Assembly (NCBI RefSeq): GCF_002237655.1
Contig: NZ_NOKT01000014.1
Span: forward strand, 124,001-188,000
Source: Streptomyces sp. XY006
Lineage (GTDB): Bacteria > Actinomycetota > Actinomycetes > Streptomycetales > Streptomycetaceae
DNA length: 64,000 nt
Direction: 5' to 3'
A model generated the notes under the pieces. That model worked only from the letters and a program-made list of their open reading frames with translations, was not told the DNA's origin and did no database searches. Both the position numbers and the translations under genes were made by a program. Below, piece after piece: positions 1 to 7,133 of this stretch; the first letter of the stretch is position 1; the number at the start of each line of letters is the position of its first letter.

Positions 1-330
1 GGTCCCGGCGGACCTGCCGGTCCTGCGGGTCCTGCGGGCCACGGTGGTCCCGGCGGACTTGTCGGTCCGGCCGGCCACGGCGCTCCCGCTGGCCATGGCG
101 CTCCGGGCGAACCTAGCGGTCCTGCCGCCCACGGCGGTCCCGGCGGACCTACCGGTCCTGCCGCCCACGGCGCTCCCGGCGGTCCTGTTGGCCACGGTGG
201 TCCTGGTGGTCCTGGCGGTCCTGGCGGTCCTGCGGGTCACGGCGGTCCCGGGGGACCTGGCGGTCCCGGCGGAGCTGTCGGTCCCGGCGGCCACGGCGGT
301 TCCGGGCCCGGCCCCGTTTCCGGTGGAGGC
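1..330 (+). repeat. Collagen-like Gly-Pro-X coding repeat
   Basis: Roughly the first 330 bases consist of diverged copies of 9- to 21-base units built from ggt-cct-g and ggc-cac-ggc blocks. In the coding frame they give Gly-Pro-Gly-Gly, Pro-Ala-Gly-Pro and Gly-His-Gly units. The array may begin before the window. Confidence 0.75.
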
Positions 331-1260
331 TTCGGGGCTGTTGCCGGCGGAGGCAGTGGGCCCGGTGCCACGCCTGAGCATGCGCCCGTCGCCGACGCGT
401 CGGGGCCTGGTGCTGTCCCCGGGCCGCCTCCGCCCGCTCCGCCGGGGGCCGGGACGCCTCTCAGTCATCTGCCCACCCTGGTCGCGGGCCAGGGCCGGGC
501 CGCCCCCGTGCCGCCGCCGGCCGCGTCCCCCGGCCCGGGCGTCCCGCCGCAGGCCCAGACGCCCCCGCCGCCGTATCCGGCCTACGGCTACCCGCAGCAG
601 CACCCCCAGCCCGGCCCTCCGGGCGGTGCGCCGTACCCCGGCTACGGCGGCCTCGGCCCGACCCCGCCGTACGGCCCCGGGCAGGAGCCGCACCGGCGTG
701 ACGGCCGGTCCACCGCGCTGCTCGTCGTGATCGCCCTGGTCGTCGCGCTGGCGGCGGGCGGGACCGTGTACGCGCTGATGCAGGGCGGCGCCGACCGGGG
801 CGACGGGGACGCCACGCCCACCCCGACGCCGACCGTGAGCACCGACGTCTCCCCGACGACCTCCCAGGACCCTTCGCCCCCACCGTCCCCTTCCCCCTCG
901 GACGGGGCCGTCCCGGCGGCGTACCTCGGCACCTGGAGCACGACCATCGACAACGCCGACGGACAGCACAGCCGCCGGCTCACCCTCCAGCAGGGCGAGC
1001 CGGGCGACACGGTCCTGTCCCTCGTGGCGGACGGCCCGACCAAGGACGGCGGCACCTACCACTGCGTCTTCGAGGGCGAACTGACCACCGCCCCCGGCGC
1101 CGACGGCCCGCTGAAGATCGGCCCGTCCACCGTGACCGTCGGGCAGCCGCGCACCGCCTGCACCCCGGGCGCGGCCACCGAGATCACCGTCCTCCCGGAC
1201 GGCACGCTCCAGCGCACCAACACCAGCACCGGGGAACGGCTGACGTACACGAGGCAGTGA
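1..1260 (+). CDS. C-terminal part of a membrane protein with collagen-like linker, probably a Ser/Thr protein kinase (5' end outside window)
   Basis: The frame is open from base 1 to the TGA at 1258-1260, about 419 codons, with no in-frame start before the GTG at 508, so this is the end of a larger gene. Codons 1 to about 100 are a run of Gly-Pro-X and Gly-Gly-Pro triplets like a collagen helix. A Pro/Ala/Tyr/Gln-rich segment follows (about 150-230), then one membrane helix (about 237-260), a Thr/Pro/Ser linker, and an extracellular domain of about 115 residues with two cysteines. Cytoplasmic Pro-rich linker, single helix and small outer domain is the usual tail of streptomycete receptor-type Ser/Thr kinases, and kinases are known beside ybaB-recR in this genus. 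The kinase domain is not in the window, so the identity is inferred. Confidence 0.7.
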   Translation, partial: GPGGPAGPAGPAGHGGPGGLVGPAGHGAPAGHGAPGEPSGPAAHGGPGGPTGPAAHGAPGGPVGHGGPGGPGGPGGPAGHGGPGGPGGPGGAVGPGGHGGSGPGPVSGGGFGAVAGGGSGPGATPEHAPVADASGPGAVPGPPPPAPPGAGTPLSHLPTLVAGQGRAAPVPPPAASPGPGVPPQAQTPPPPYPAYGYPQQHPQPGPPGGAPYPGYGGLGPTPPYGPGQEPHRRDGRSTALLVVIALVVALAAGGTVYALMQGGADRGDGDATPTPTPTVSTDVSPTTSQDPSPPPSPSPSDGAVPAAYLGTWSTTIDNADGQHSRRLTLQQGEPGDTVLSLVADGPTKDGGTYHCVFEGELTTAPGADGPLKIGPSTVTVGQPRTACTPGAATEITVLPDGTLQRTNTSTGERLTYTRQ

Positions 1261-1320
1261 CGAACTCCCGCACCGCGGCGCATCCTTGACGGGCCGGCAC
1301 CCCCAGCCCCGGGAGGACAC

Positions 1321-2721
1321 ATGCGCCCCAGCAGGAGAACGGTCCTGACCGCGACGGCGGCGACCGCGACGGCGGGAGCGGCGGTGACCGGCCCGGCCGA
1401 GGCCGCACCCCGCCCCGGCACCGGCCGCCCTCCCGCGACCGCCCAGCGCCCCGGCCGCGAACTGCGCGCCCTGTTACGGGAGATCGACCCGCGCCGCATC
1501 GAGGCGACCATCCACAAGCTGGTCTCCTTCGGCACCCGCCACACCCTCTCCTCGCAGGACGACCCGGTGCGCGGCATCGGCGCGGCCCGCGACTGGCTGC
1601 TGTCCGAACTCCGCTCGTACGCCGCCGCGTCCGGCGGCCGGATGACCGCCGAACCGCAGTCGTACGTCCAGGAACCGGCCCCGCGCATCCCCACCGCCAC
1701 CCGCATCACCAACGTCGTCGCCACCCTGCGCGGCTCGGTCACGCCCGACCGGGTCTACGTCGTCGCCGGGCACTACGACTCCCGCGTCACCGACGTCATG
1801 GACGCCACGTCCGACGCGCCCGGCGCGGACGACGACGCCTCGGGCGTGGCCGTCGTCCTGGAACTGGCCCGGGTGCTGGCCCGCCGCCGCCCGGCCTCGA
1901 CGATCGTGTTCGCGGCGGTGGCGGGGGAGGAGCAGGGCCTGTACGGCTCGGCCCACCTGGCGCAGCGGCTGAAGGCGGCAGGGGCGGACGTCCAGGGCAT
2001 GTTCACCAACGACATCGTCGGCAGCTCCACGGCGGACGACGGCACACGGGACCCGTACACGATCCGGCTGTTCGCCGAGGGCGTGCCGTCCTCGGAGACC
2101 CCCGAGCAGGCCGCGGTGCGCCGCTCGGTCGGCGGCGAGAACGACTCCGCGACGCGCCAACTGGCCCGGTTCGTCCGTGACGTGGCCGACAACGACGCGA
2201 CCGGCATGCGCGTCCGCGTGATCCACCGCCGCGACCGCTACCGCAGGGGCGGCGACCACATCCCGTTCCTCGAACGCGGCTACCCGGCGGCCCGCTTCAC
2301 CGAACCGGCCGAGGACTTCGCCCACCAGCACCAGGACGTGCGCGTGGACGAGACGGGCAAGCAGTACGGCGATCTGCCCCAGTTCTGCGACCCGGACTTC
2401 ACGGCACGCGTGGCCCGGGTCAACGCGGCGACGCTGTGGACCCTCGCCCAGGCCCCGGGCACCCCGCGCGGCGCGAGGATCCTCACCTCCACCCTCACGA
2501 ACGCGACGGAACTGGTGTGGACCCGGGGACCCGAACCCGGTCTCGCGGGTTACGAGGTGGTCTGGCGGGAGACCACGTCGCCGGAGTGGACCCATGTCGT
2601 CCCGGTGGGCGACGTGACGAGCCACGAGATGGACCTGTCCAAGGACAACGTGTTCTTCGGGGTGCGTGCGGTCGGCACCTCGGGCCTGCGCAGCCCGGTC
2701 GCCTTCCCCGACCCGGCGTGA
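1321..2721 (+). CDS. Secreted M28-family zinc metallopeptidase (Tat signal), TTA-containing gene
   Basis: 466 residues. The N-terminus has a Ser-Arg-Arg-Thr-Val-Leu twin-arginine motif and an Ala-rich export segment, so the protein is probably secreted folded through Tat. The M28 catalytic core is legible: GHYDS (about residue 150; first zinc His), GADDDASG (about 168; bridging Asp), AGEEQGLYGS (about 203; catalytic Glu and zinc Glu), FTNDIVG (zinc Asp) and a late His in the HQHQD segment. A C-terminal module of about 90 residues (from about 375) looks like a fibronectin type III fold. It should act as an aminopeptidase outside the cell. Codon 52 (1474-1476) is TTA, so translation should depend on the bldA tRNA in Streptomyces. 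ATG start after GGGAGGACAC. Confidence 0.88.
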   Translation: MRPSRRTVLTATAATATAGAAVTGPAEAAPRPGTGRPPATAQRPGRELRALLREIDPRRIEATIHKLVSFGTRHTLSSQDDPVRGIGAARDWLLSELRSYAAASGGRMTAEPQSYVQEPAPRIPTATRITNVVATLRGSVTPDRVYVVAGHYDSRVTDVMDATSDAPGADDDASGVAVVLELARVLARRRPASTIVFAAVAGEEQGLYGSAHLAQRLKAAGADVQGMFTNDIVGSSTADDGTRDPYTIRLFAEGVPSSETPEQAAVRRSVGGENDSATRQLARFVRDVADNDATGMRVRVIHRRDRYRRGGDHIPFLERGYPAARFTEPAEDFAHQHQDVRVDETGKQYGDLPQFCDPDFTARVARVNAATLWTLAQAPGTPRGARILTSTLTNATELVWTRGPEPGLAGYEVVWRETTSPEWTHVVPVGDVTSHEMDLSKDNVFFGVRAVGTSGLRSPVAFPDPA

Positions 2722-2749
2722 CGCAACCACGTCCCGGCCGCCCGGGCCC

Positions 2750-3526
2750 TCACCGGGGCTCCGGCGGCCGTTGCCGGGGCATGTTCGGCCGGGCCCCGCC
2801 GTGCGGCGGCACGGCGAACCTGCCGTTCACGCCGCCCGCGTCCGCCGGCCGGCCCCCGCCCGGGAACACCACCGCCTGCACCCCCACCGGCGCGCACCCG
2901 CCGCGGAACTCCCCCATCCAGTCGGCCGTCTCCACGCGCACCAGCTCGGTGACGTCCTCGGAGAACCTCCGCAGCACCCCCAGGCACCGCTCGGCCGCCT
3001 CCCCGGCCGTGCCCTCCGTCGGACCCAGCACCTCCCGCACGCTCTCGGCCGCCCAGTCGAACTGCAGGGCCTGCAACCGCCGCTGCACGGCCTGCGCGGT
3101 CGCCACGTCCCGCATCCACCCGGACGTCAGCCCGAAGCACCGGTCGACCGCCACGCACGCCACCGCCAGCAGCAGCGCCAGACACCCCCAGGGCGCGATC
3201 CCGCCCGCCACCCCGGTCAGGTCCAGCAGGGGCAGCGCCACCCCGGTCACCGCCCCCGCCGCGGCCCCGCAGCGCAGCCCCCGCGCGCACCGCCGCTTCC
3301 ACACCCGGTCCGCCAGGTACCAGGCCGCCGTGTGCAGCGCCCCGCGCTCCACCCACCGGTACAGCTCGTCCAGCCGGGCCGCCGGCTCGCCCCAGTCACC
3401 GAGCGGAAGGGGCCGCCCGGTCAGATCGCCCGGCCGCGGCCGGGCCGCCTGCTCGCCCCGCCCGTCCTGAGGCGGCCCCTCGGGCTGCATCTCCGGCTGA
3501 CCCACCCGGCACTCCCTACTGACCAC
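2750..3526 (-). CDS. SLATT-domain membrane protein
   Basis: 258 residues from a GTG start; an ATG at 3490 would give a 246-residue form and cannot be excluded. After a charged N-terminus comes a helix of the SLATT type (RLDELYRWVERGALHTAAWY, about 49-68), a basic stretch, then two closely spaced hydrophobic segments (about 85-110 and 112-133) forming the 2TM hairpin, and a C-terminal helical region ending in a Gly/Pro-rich tail. SLATT (SMODS and SLOG-associated 2TM effector) proteins are predicted membrane effectors, often beside nucleotide-signal enzymes. Here it stands alone between a peptidase gene and ybaB, convergent with the peptidase with only 28 bases between the stops. Function in this setting is unknown. 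Confidence 0.7.
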   Translation of the reverse strand: MVSRECRVGQPEMQPEGPPQDGRGEQAARPRPGDLTGRPLPLGDWGEPAARLDELYRWVERGALHTAAWYLADRVWKRRCARGLRCGAAAGAVTGVALPLLDLTGVAGGIAPWGCLALLLAVACVAVDRCFGLTSGWMRDVATAQAVQRRLQALQFDWAAESVREVLGPTEGTAGEAAERCLGVLRRFSEDVTELVRVETADWMGEFRGGCAPVGVQAVVFPGGGRPADAGGVNGRFAVPPHGGARPNMPRQRPPEPR

Positions 3527-3827
3527 GAACGACCACGCACCGTGCGCTCATCGATCACGCTGCGCGACCCACCGACCCGACGACCGACCCACGTGACACA
3601 CCTGACACGCACGACACGTGAGGTCCGCGTCCGGAACGCGCCGGACCCTTCCTACCCCCCTATGGGTGGCGAAGGCGTGGCTTTCGCCGCTTTTCCGCCC
3701 GGAAGTATTCCTTGATCGGTTATGGGGCGCGAGGGGGAGTCACTCGAAAGAGTGCTGGGGCGACGGCAGGCCCGACCACGTAGGCTCGTGCCGAACGGGA
3801 AAACCCGTACCGAGCAAGGAGCTGATC
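3527..3827. other. Intergenic region between the SLATT gene and ybaB
   Basis: About 300 bases without a supported gene. It holds the upstream sequence of the leftward SLATT gene and of the rightward ybaB-recR transcript. The part from about 3640 to 3760 is less GC-rich and includes ttgatcggttatgg (3712-3725), which could supply promoter elements for ybaB. No clear consensus promoter or hairpin can be assigned. Confidence 0.4.
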
Positions 3828-4166
3828 GTGATCCCCGGTGGTGGCCAGCCCAACATGCAGCAGTTGCTTCAGCAGGCCCAGAAGATGCAACAGGACCTGG
3901 CGCGGGCGCAGGAGGAACTGGCGCAGACGGAGGTCGACGGGCAGGCGGGCGGCGGTCTGGTGAAGGCCACCGTCACCGGCTCCGGCGAGCTGCGCGCCCT
4001 GAAGATCGACCCGAAGGCGGTGGACCCGGAGGACACCGAGACCCTCGCCGACCTGGTCGTGGCGGCCGTGCAGGCGGCCAACGAGAACGCCCAGGCGCTC
4101 CAGCAGCAGAAGCTGGGCCCGCTCGCGCAGGGCCTGGGCGGCGGCATCCCCGGCCTGCCGTTCTGA
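3828..4166 (+). CDS. ybaB: YbaB/EbfC family nucleoid-associated protein
   Basis: 112 residues, the normal size for the family. GTG was chosen because AAGGAG (3816-3821) sits seven bases upstream and because the conserved Asn-Met-Gln-Gln-Leu N-terminal region begins here; upstream extensions of this frame lack family features. The Gln/Glu-rich N-terminal helix (about 10-40), the Gly-Gly-Leu-Val-Lys-Ala-Thr-Val-Thr-Gly-Ser-Gly-Glu core and the C-terminal Leu-Gln-Gln-Gln-Lys helix are typical of these DNA-binding dimers. ybaB directly precedes recR in most bacteria, and it does here with a 94-base gap. The protein probably acts on the chromosome, in DNA organisation or repair. Confidence 0.92.
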   Translation: MIPGGGQPNMQQLLQQAQKMQQDLARAQEELAQTEVDGQAGGGLVKATVTGSGELRALKIDPKAVDPEDTETLADLVVAAVQAANENAQALQQQKLGPLAQGLGGGIPGLPF

Positions 4167-4260
4167 CCCCGCGTACCGCCTTCCTCGGACAGGCGGCTGA
4201 CAACTACGGTACGTACGGGAGGTCGCGTACCGGCCTCGAAGACCCAGAAAGGGCAGTCCG

Positions 4261-4860
4261 TTGTACGAAGGCGTGGTCCAGGACCTGATCGACGAGCTGG
4301 GGCGGCTGCCCGGCGTCGGTCCCAAGAGCGCCCAGCGGATCGCCTTCCACATCCTCCAGGCCGAGCCGACGGACGTACGGCGTCTCGCGCAGGCCCTGAT
4401 GGAGGTCAAGGCGAAGGTCCGCTTCTGCGCGACCTGCGGCAACGTCGCGCAGGAGGAGCTGTGCAACATCTGCCGCGACACCCGCCGCGACCCGGCCGTC
4501 ATCTGCGTGGTCGAGGAGCCCAAGGACGTCGTGGCGATCGAGCGCACGCGTGAGTTCCGGGGGCGGTACCACGTCCTGGGCGGCGCGATCAGCCCCATCG
4601 ACGGGGTGGGCCCGGACGACCTGCGCATCAGGGAGCTGCTGGCCCGGCTCGCCGACGGCACCGTCACGGAGCTCATCCTCGCCACGGACCCGAATCTGGA
4701 GGGCGAGGCGACGGCGACGTACCTCGCCCGCATGATCAAACCCATGGGCCTGAAGGTCACCCGCCTGGCCAGCGGCCTCCCGGTGGGCGGCGACCTGGAA
4801 TACGCGGACGAGGTCACGCTCGGCCGCGCCTTCGAGGGGAGACGACTCCTAGATGTCTGA
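4261..4860 (+). CDS. recR: Recombination mediator protein RecR
   Basis: 199 residues, the usual RecR length. A TTG start is used; the protein begins Tyr-Glu-Gly-Val-Val-Gln-Asp-Leu-Ile as in other actinobacteria. The order is a helix-hairpin-helix (GRLPGVGPKSAQR, about 13-25), a four-cysteine zinc finger (CATCGNVAQEELCNIC, about 57-72) and a Toprim domain (VVEEPKDV then ATDPNLEGEAT). RecR works with RecF and RecO to load RecA at gaps. An AGAAAGGGCAG ribosome-binding site lies just before the start. The stop overlaps the next start by eight bases, implying translational coupling. Confidence 0.95.
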   Translation: MYEGVVQDLIDELGRLPGVGPKSAQRIAFHILQAEPTDVRRLAQALMEVKAKVRFCATCGNVAQEELCNICRDTRRDPAVICVVEEPKDVVAIERTREFRGRYHVLGGAISPIDGVGPDDLRIRELLARLADGTVTELILATDPNLEGEATATYLARMIKPMGLKVTRLASGLPVGGDLEYADEVTLGRAFEGRRLLDV

Positions 4861-5512
4861 CGCCACGCTGCACGCGACCGACCAGAACCCGGACGACTTC
4901 GCGGTCCAGATCGCGGACCAGGTCGAGAGCTTCCTGGTCGCCGTCACGGAGGTCGCCAAGGGCGACGAACCGGAATCCGCCGTGCCGTTCCTCCTGCTGG
5001 AGGTCTCCCAGCTGCTGCTGGCCGGCGGCCGGCTCGGCGCGCACGAGGACATCGTCCCCGACGAGCGCTACGAGCCGGACACGGGCCCGGACGCGGACGT
5101 CGACGAACTCCGCGAGAACCTGGCCCGGCTGCTGGACCCGATCGACGTCTACTCCGAGGTGTTCGACCCCTACGAGCCCCGCAAGGCCCCCGTGCCGGCC
5201 CGGATCTCCGACGACCTCACGGACGTCATCACGGACCTGCGCCACGGCATGGCCCACTACCGCGCGGGCCGCACCACCGAGGCCCTGTGGTGGTGGCAGT
5301 TCTCGTACTTCTCCAACTGGGGCTCCACCGCGTCGGCCACCCTCCGGGCCCTGCAGTCGGTCCTCGCCCACGTCCGTCTCAACCAGCCCCTCGCCGAGCT
5401 CGACGGGCTGGACACGGACCAGGGCATGGGCGACGACACGCTGGAGTTCGAGGCGGGCCGGGTCATGGCGGAGGAGATCGCGGGCCCGCTGGGACTGGAC
5501 CCGGCCAAGTAG
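4853..5512 (+). CDS. DUF5063 family protein
   Basis: 219 residues, acidic and without signal or membrane segments. It resembles the DUF5063 family found downstream of recR in streptomycetes: an N-terminal helical region (IADQVESFLVAVTEV), a central Asp-Glu-Arg-Tyr segment and a C-terminal region rich in Trp (ALWWWQFSYFSNWGS). The ATG lies inside the end of recR, so the two are co-translated. No catalytic motif is visible and the biochemical role is unknown; the constant link to ybaB-recR suggests a DNA-repair-related or simply co-regulated function. Confidence 0.85.
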   Translation: MSDATLHATDQNPDDFAVQIADQVESFLVAVTEVAKGDEPESAVPFLLLEVSQLLLAGGRLGAHEDIVPDERYEPDTGPDADVDELRENLARLLDPIDVYSEVFDPYEPRKAPVPARISDDLTDVITDLRHGMAHYRAGRTTEALWWWQFSYFSNWGSTASATLRALQSVLAHVRLNQPLAELDGLDTDQGMGDDTLEFEAGRVMAEEIAGPLGLDPAK

Positions 5513-5516
5513 CCGG

Positions 5517-6353
5517 TCAGATCCGAACGGCCGTACCCGTGACGGCGATTCCGGTGTCCGCGCCCTCCGGCACGGACACCGTGATCACGCTCGGCCGTCC
5601 CATGGCGACGCCCTGATGGATCGTCAGGGTCGCTGGCGGCGTGACGAGTCCGAGCTCCCTGAGGTAGCCGCCGAGCGCGGCGGCCGCCGCCCCCGTCGCC
5701 GGGTCCTCGACCACACCGCCGGGCGGGAACGGGTTGCGGGCGTGGAAGACGGTGGGGGACTCCCGCCGGATCAGATCGATCGTGGTCCAGCCTTCGCGGG
5801 CCATGAGGGCGGCCAGCGCGGGCATGTCGTAGTCCAGGTCGGCCAGCCGGTCGCGGCTCGTGGTGGCGAGGACCGGGTGCCAGGCCCCGCCGAAGGCCGC
5901 GCGCGGCGGCAGGTCCGGGTCGAGGTCGGCCGTGGACCAGCCCAGGATCGCCAGGAGTTCGGCCAGTTCCGCCTCGCCGATCGGCGCGGTGCGCGGCGCC
6001 ACGCTCACCAGGGTCGCCACGAGCGTGCCGTCGGCCGCCCGCTCGGTCGTGACGGGGACCGGGCCCGCCGCCGTGCGCAGCAGCAGGCGTCCGGTGCCGT
6101 GCCGCTCGGCGTGGGCCACGGCCGTCGCGACCGTCGCGTGGCCGCAGAACGGCACCTCGGCGAGGGGGCTGAAGTACCGGACGGCCAGGGAGCCGTCGCG
6201 GGCCTGCGTGACGAACGCCGTCTCCGAGTAGCCCACTTCGGCCGCCGCCGCCAGCATCGCCGCGTCGTCGGCACCGTCCGCGTCGAGCACCACCCCCGCG
6301 GGATTGCCGCCCTCGGGATCCGTGCTGAACGCCACGTAGCGCAGTATCTCCAT
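5517..6353 (-). CDS. PhzF family isomerase/epimerase-like protein
   Basis: 278 residues, within the PhzF size range. The two-lobed diaminopimelate-epimerase-like fold is recognised by the GNPAGVVLDA segment, the catalytic Glu in GYSETAF (about 42-48), FCGHATVATA (about 69-78) and the second-lobe DPATGAAAAALGGYL motif (about 222-236). Substrate cannot be told from sequence. Many members are detached from phenazine synthesis, and there are no phenazine genes nearby. It is convergent with the recR operon, four bases from the preceding stop, and divergent from the small membrane gene at 6434. Confidence 0.88.
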   Translation of the reverse strand: MEILRYVAFSTDPEGGNPAGVVLDADGADDAAMLAAAAEVGYSETAFVTQARDGSLAVRYFSPLAEVPFCGHATVATAVAHAERHGTGRLLLRTAAGPVPVTTERAADGTLVATLVSVAPRTAPIGEAELAELLAILGWSTADLDPDLPPRAAFGGAWHPVLATTSRDRLADLDYDMPALAALMAREGWTTIDLIRRESPTVFHARNPFPPGGVVEDPATGAAAAALGGYLRELGLVTPPATLTIHQGVAMGRPSVITVSVPEGADTGIAVTGTAVRI

Positions 6354-6433
6354 GGCGCCGAAGGTAACGGGCGTCCACCGAGTCCGCGCCCGGTTTTCCC
6401 GCGCCGCGGCCGCCGGGGCGCGATGATGGCCGT

Positions 6434-6925
6434 ATGACGACGGGGCGGGCGAAGGCGTTGACGTGGACGGGGATCGGGCTGTGTGTGGCCGGGGCCCTGG
6501 GGCTGCTCGTGGGGGCGGTGCTGGACGTCGAGGCGGCCGACCCCTGGGCCAGTGTGGCCGGCGGTGCCGCCGCGCTGATCGGACTGGCGCTGGTGCTGTA
6601 CGGGGGGACGAAGGGCGCGCCCGGCGGGACGTCGGTCAGCGCGGGCGGCGCCCGGTCGGTCGCCGCCGGCGGGAACATCGGCACGGCCTCGACGGGCGAC
6701 GGCCCGCGCACCCCGCCTCCCGCGACCCCGCCTCCCGCGACCCCGCCTTCCGCAACCCCGCCGTCCCCGCCTTCGTCCGGCCCGGCGGTCCCGCCCTCGT
6801 CCGGCCCGCCGGCCCCGCGGACCGTGACCGCCTCCGGTGAGCGTGCGATCGCCGCGGGCGGTGACATCGGCTCCGCCTCCACCGGCGACGATCCCGGCAC
6901 CGGCGGCGACGGGACCTCACCCTGA
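6434..6925 (+). CDS. Small two-helix membrane protein with duplicated Ala-Gly motif
   Basis: 163 residues, family not recognised. Two hydrophobic helices (about 8-30 and 38-58) are followed by a Pro-rich linker with near-exact PPATPPPATPP repeats. A motif occurs twice, at about 67-85 and at about 134-153: SAGGARSVAAGGNIGTASTG and TASGERAIAAGGDIGSASTG. Motifs of the Ser-Gly-x-Arg-Ser/Ala-x-Ala-x-Gly-Gly kind recur in streptomycete NTPase and protease signalling proteins, where they look like assembly tags, but no partner is next door. ATG start 80 bases from the divergent phzF-like gene. Function unknown. Confidence 0.7.
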   Translation: MTTGRAKALTWTGIGLCVAGALGLLVGAVLDVEAADPWASVAGGAAALIGLALVLYGGTKGAPGGTSVSAGGARSVAAGGNIGTASTGDGPRTPPPATPPPATPPSATPPSPPSSGPAVPPSSGPPAPRTVTASGERAIAAGGDIGSASTGDDPGTGGDGTSP

Positions 6926-7133
6926 GTGAGCCGGCGCCACGCGCCGCGGGGTGCTTGTGACGCCGGGCACTTTCTCGCGTGGCCCGTGCCCAGATGGGCA
7001 TGAGCCCCTCTGGACGGGCGCCGGATCTCACGATGCGATATCGCGGAGGGGTTTTTCGGACGCTCGTTAGACTGAGCCGACCGCGGTACGAATGCGTATG
7101 AGCGGATAGAGACGGATTGAGCGAGGAGCGCAC

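Noticed and set aside
5517..6353. Phenazine biosynthesis gene
   Set aside because: The PhzF fold is clear, but no other phenazine gene is nearby and most PhzF homologues are not in that pathway.
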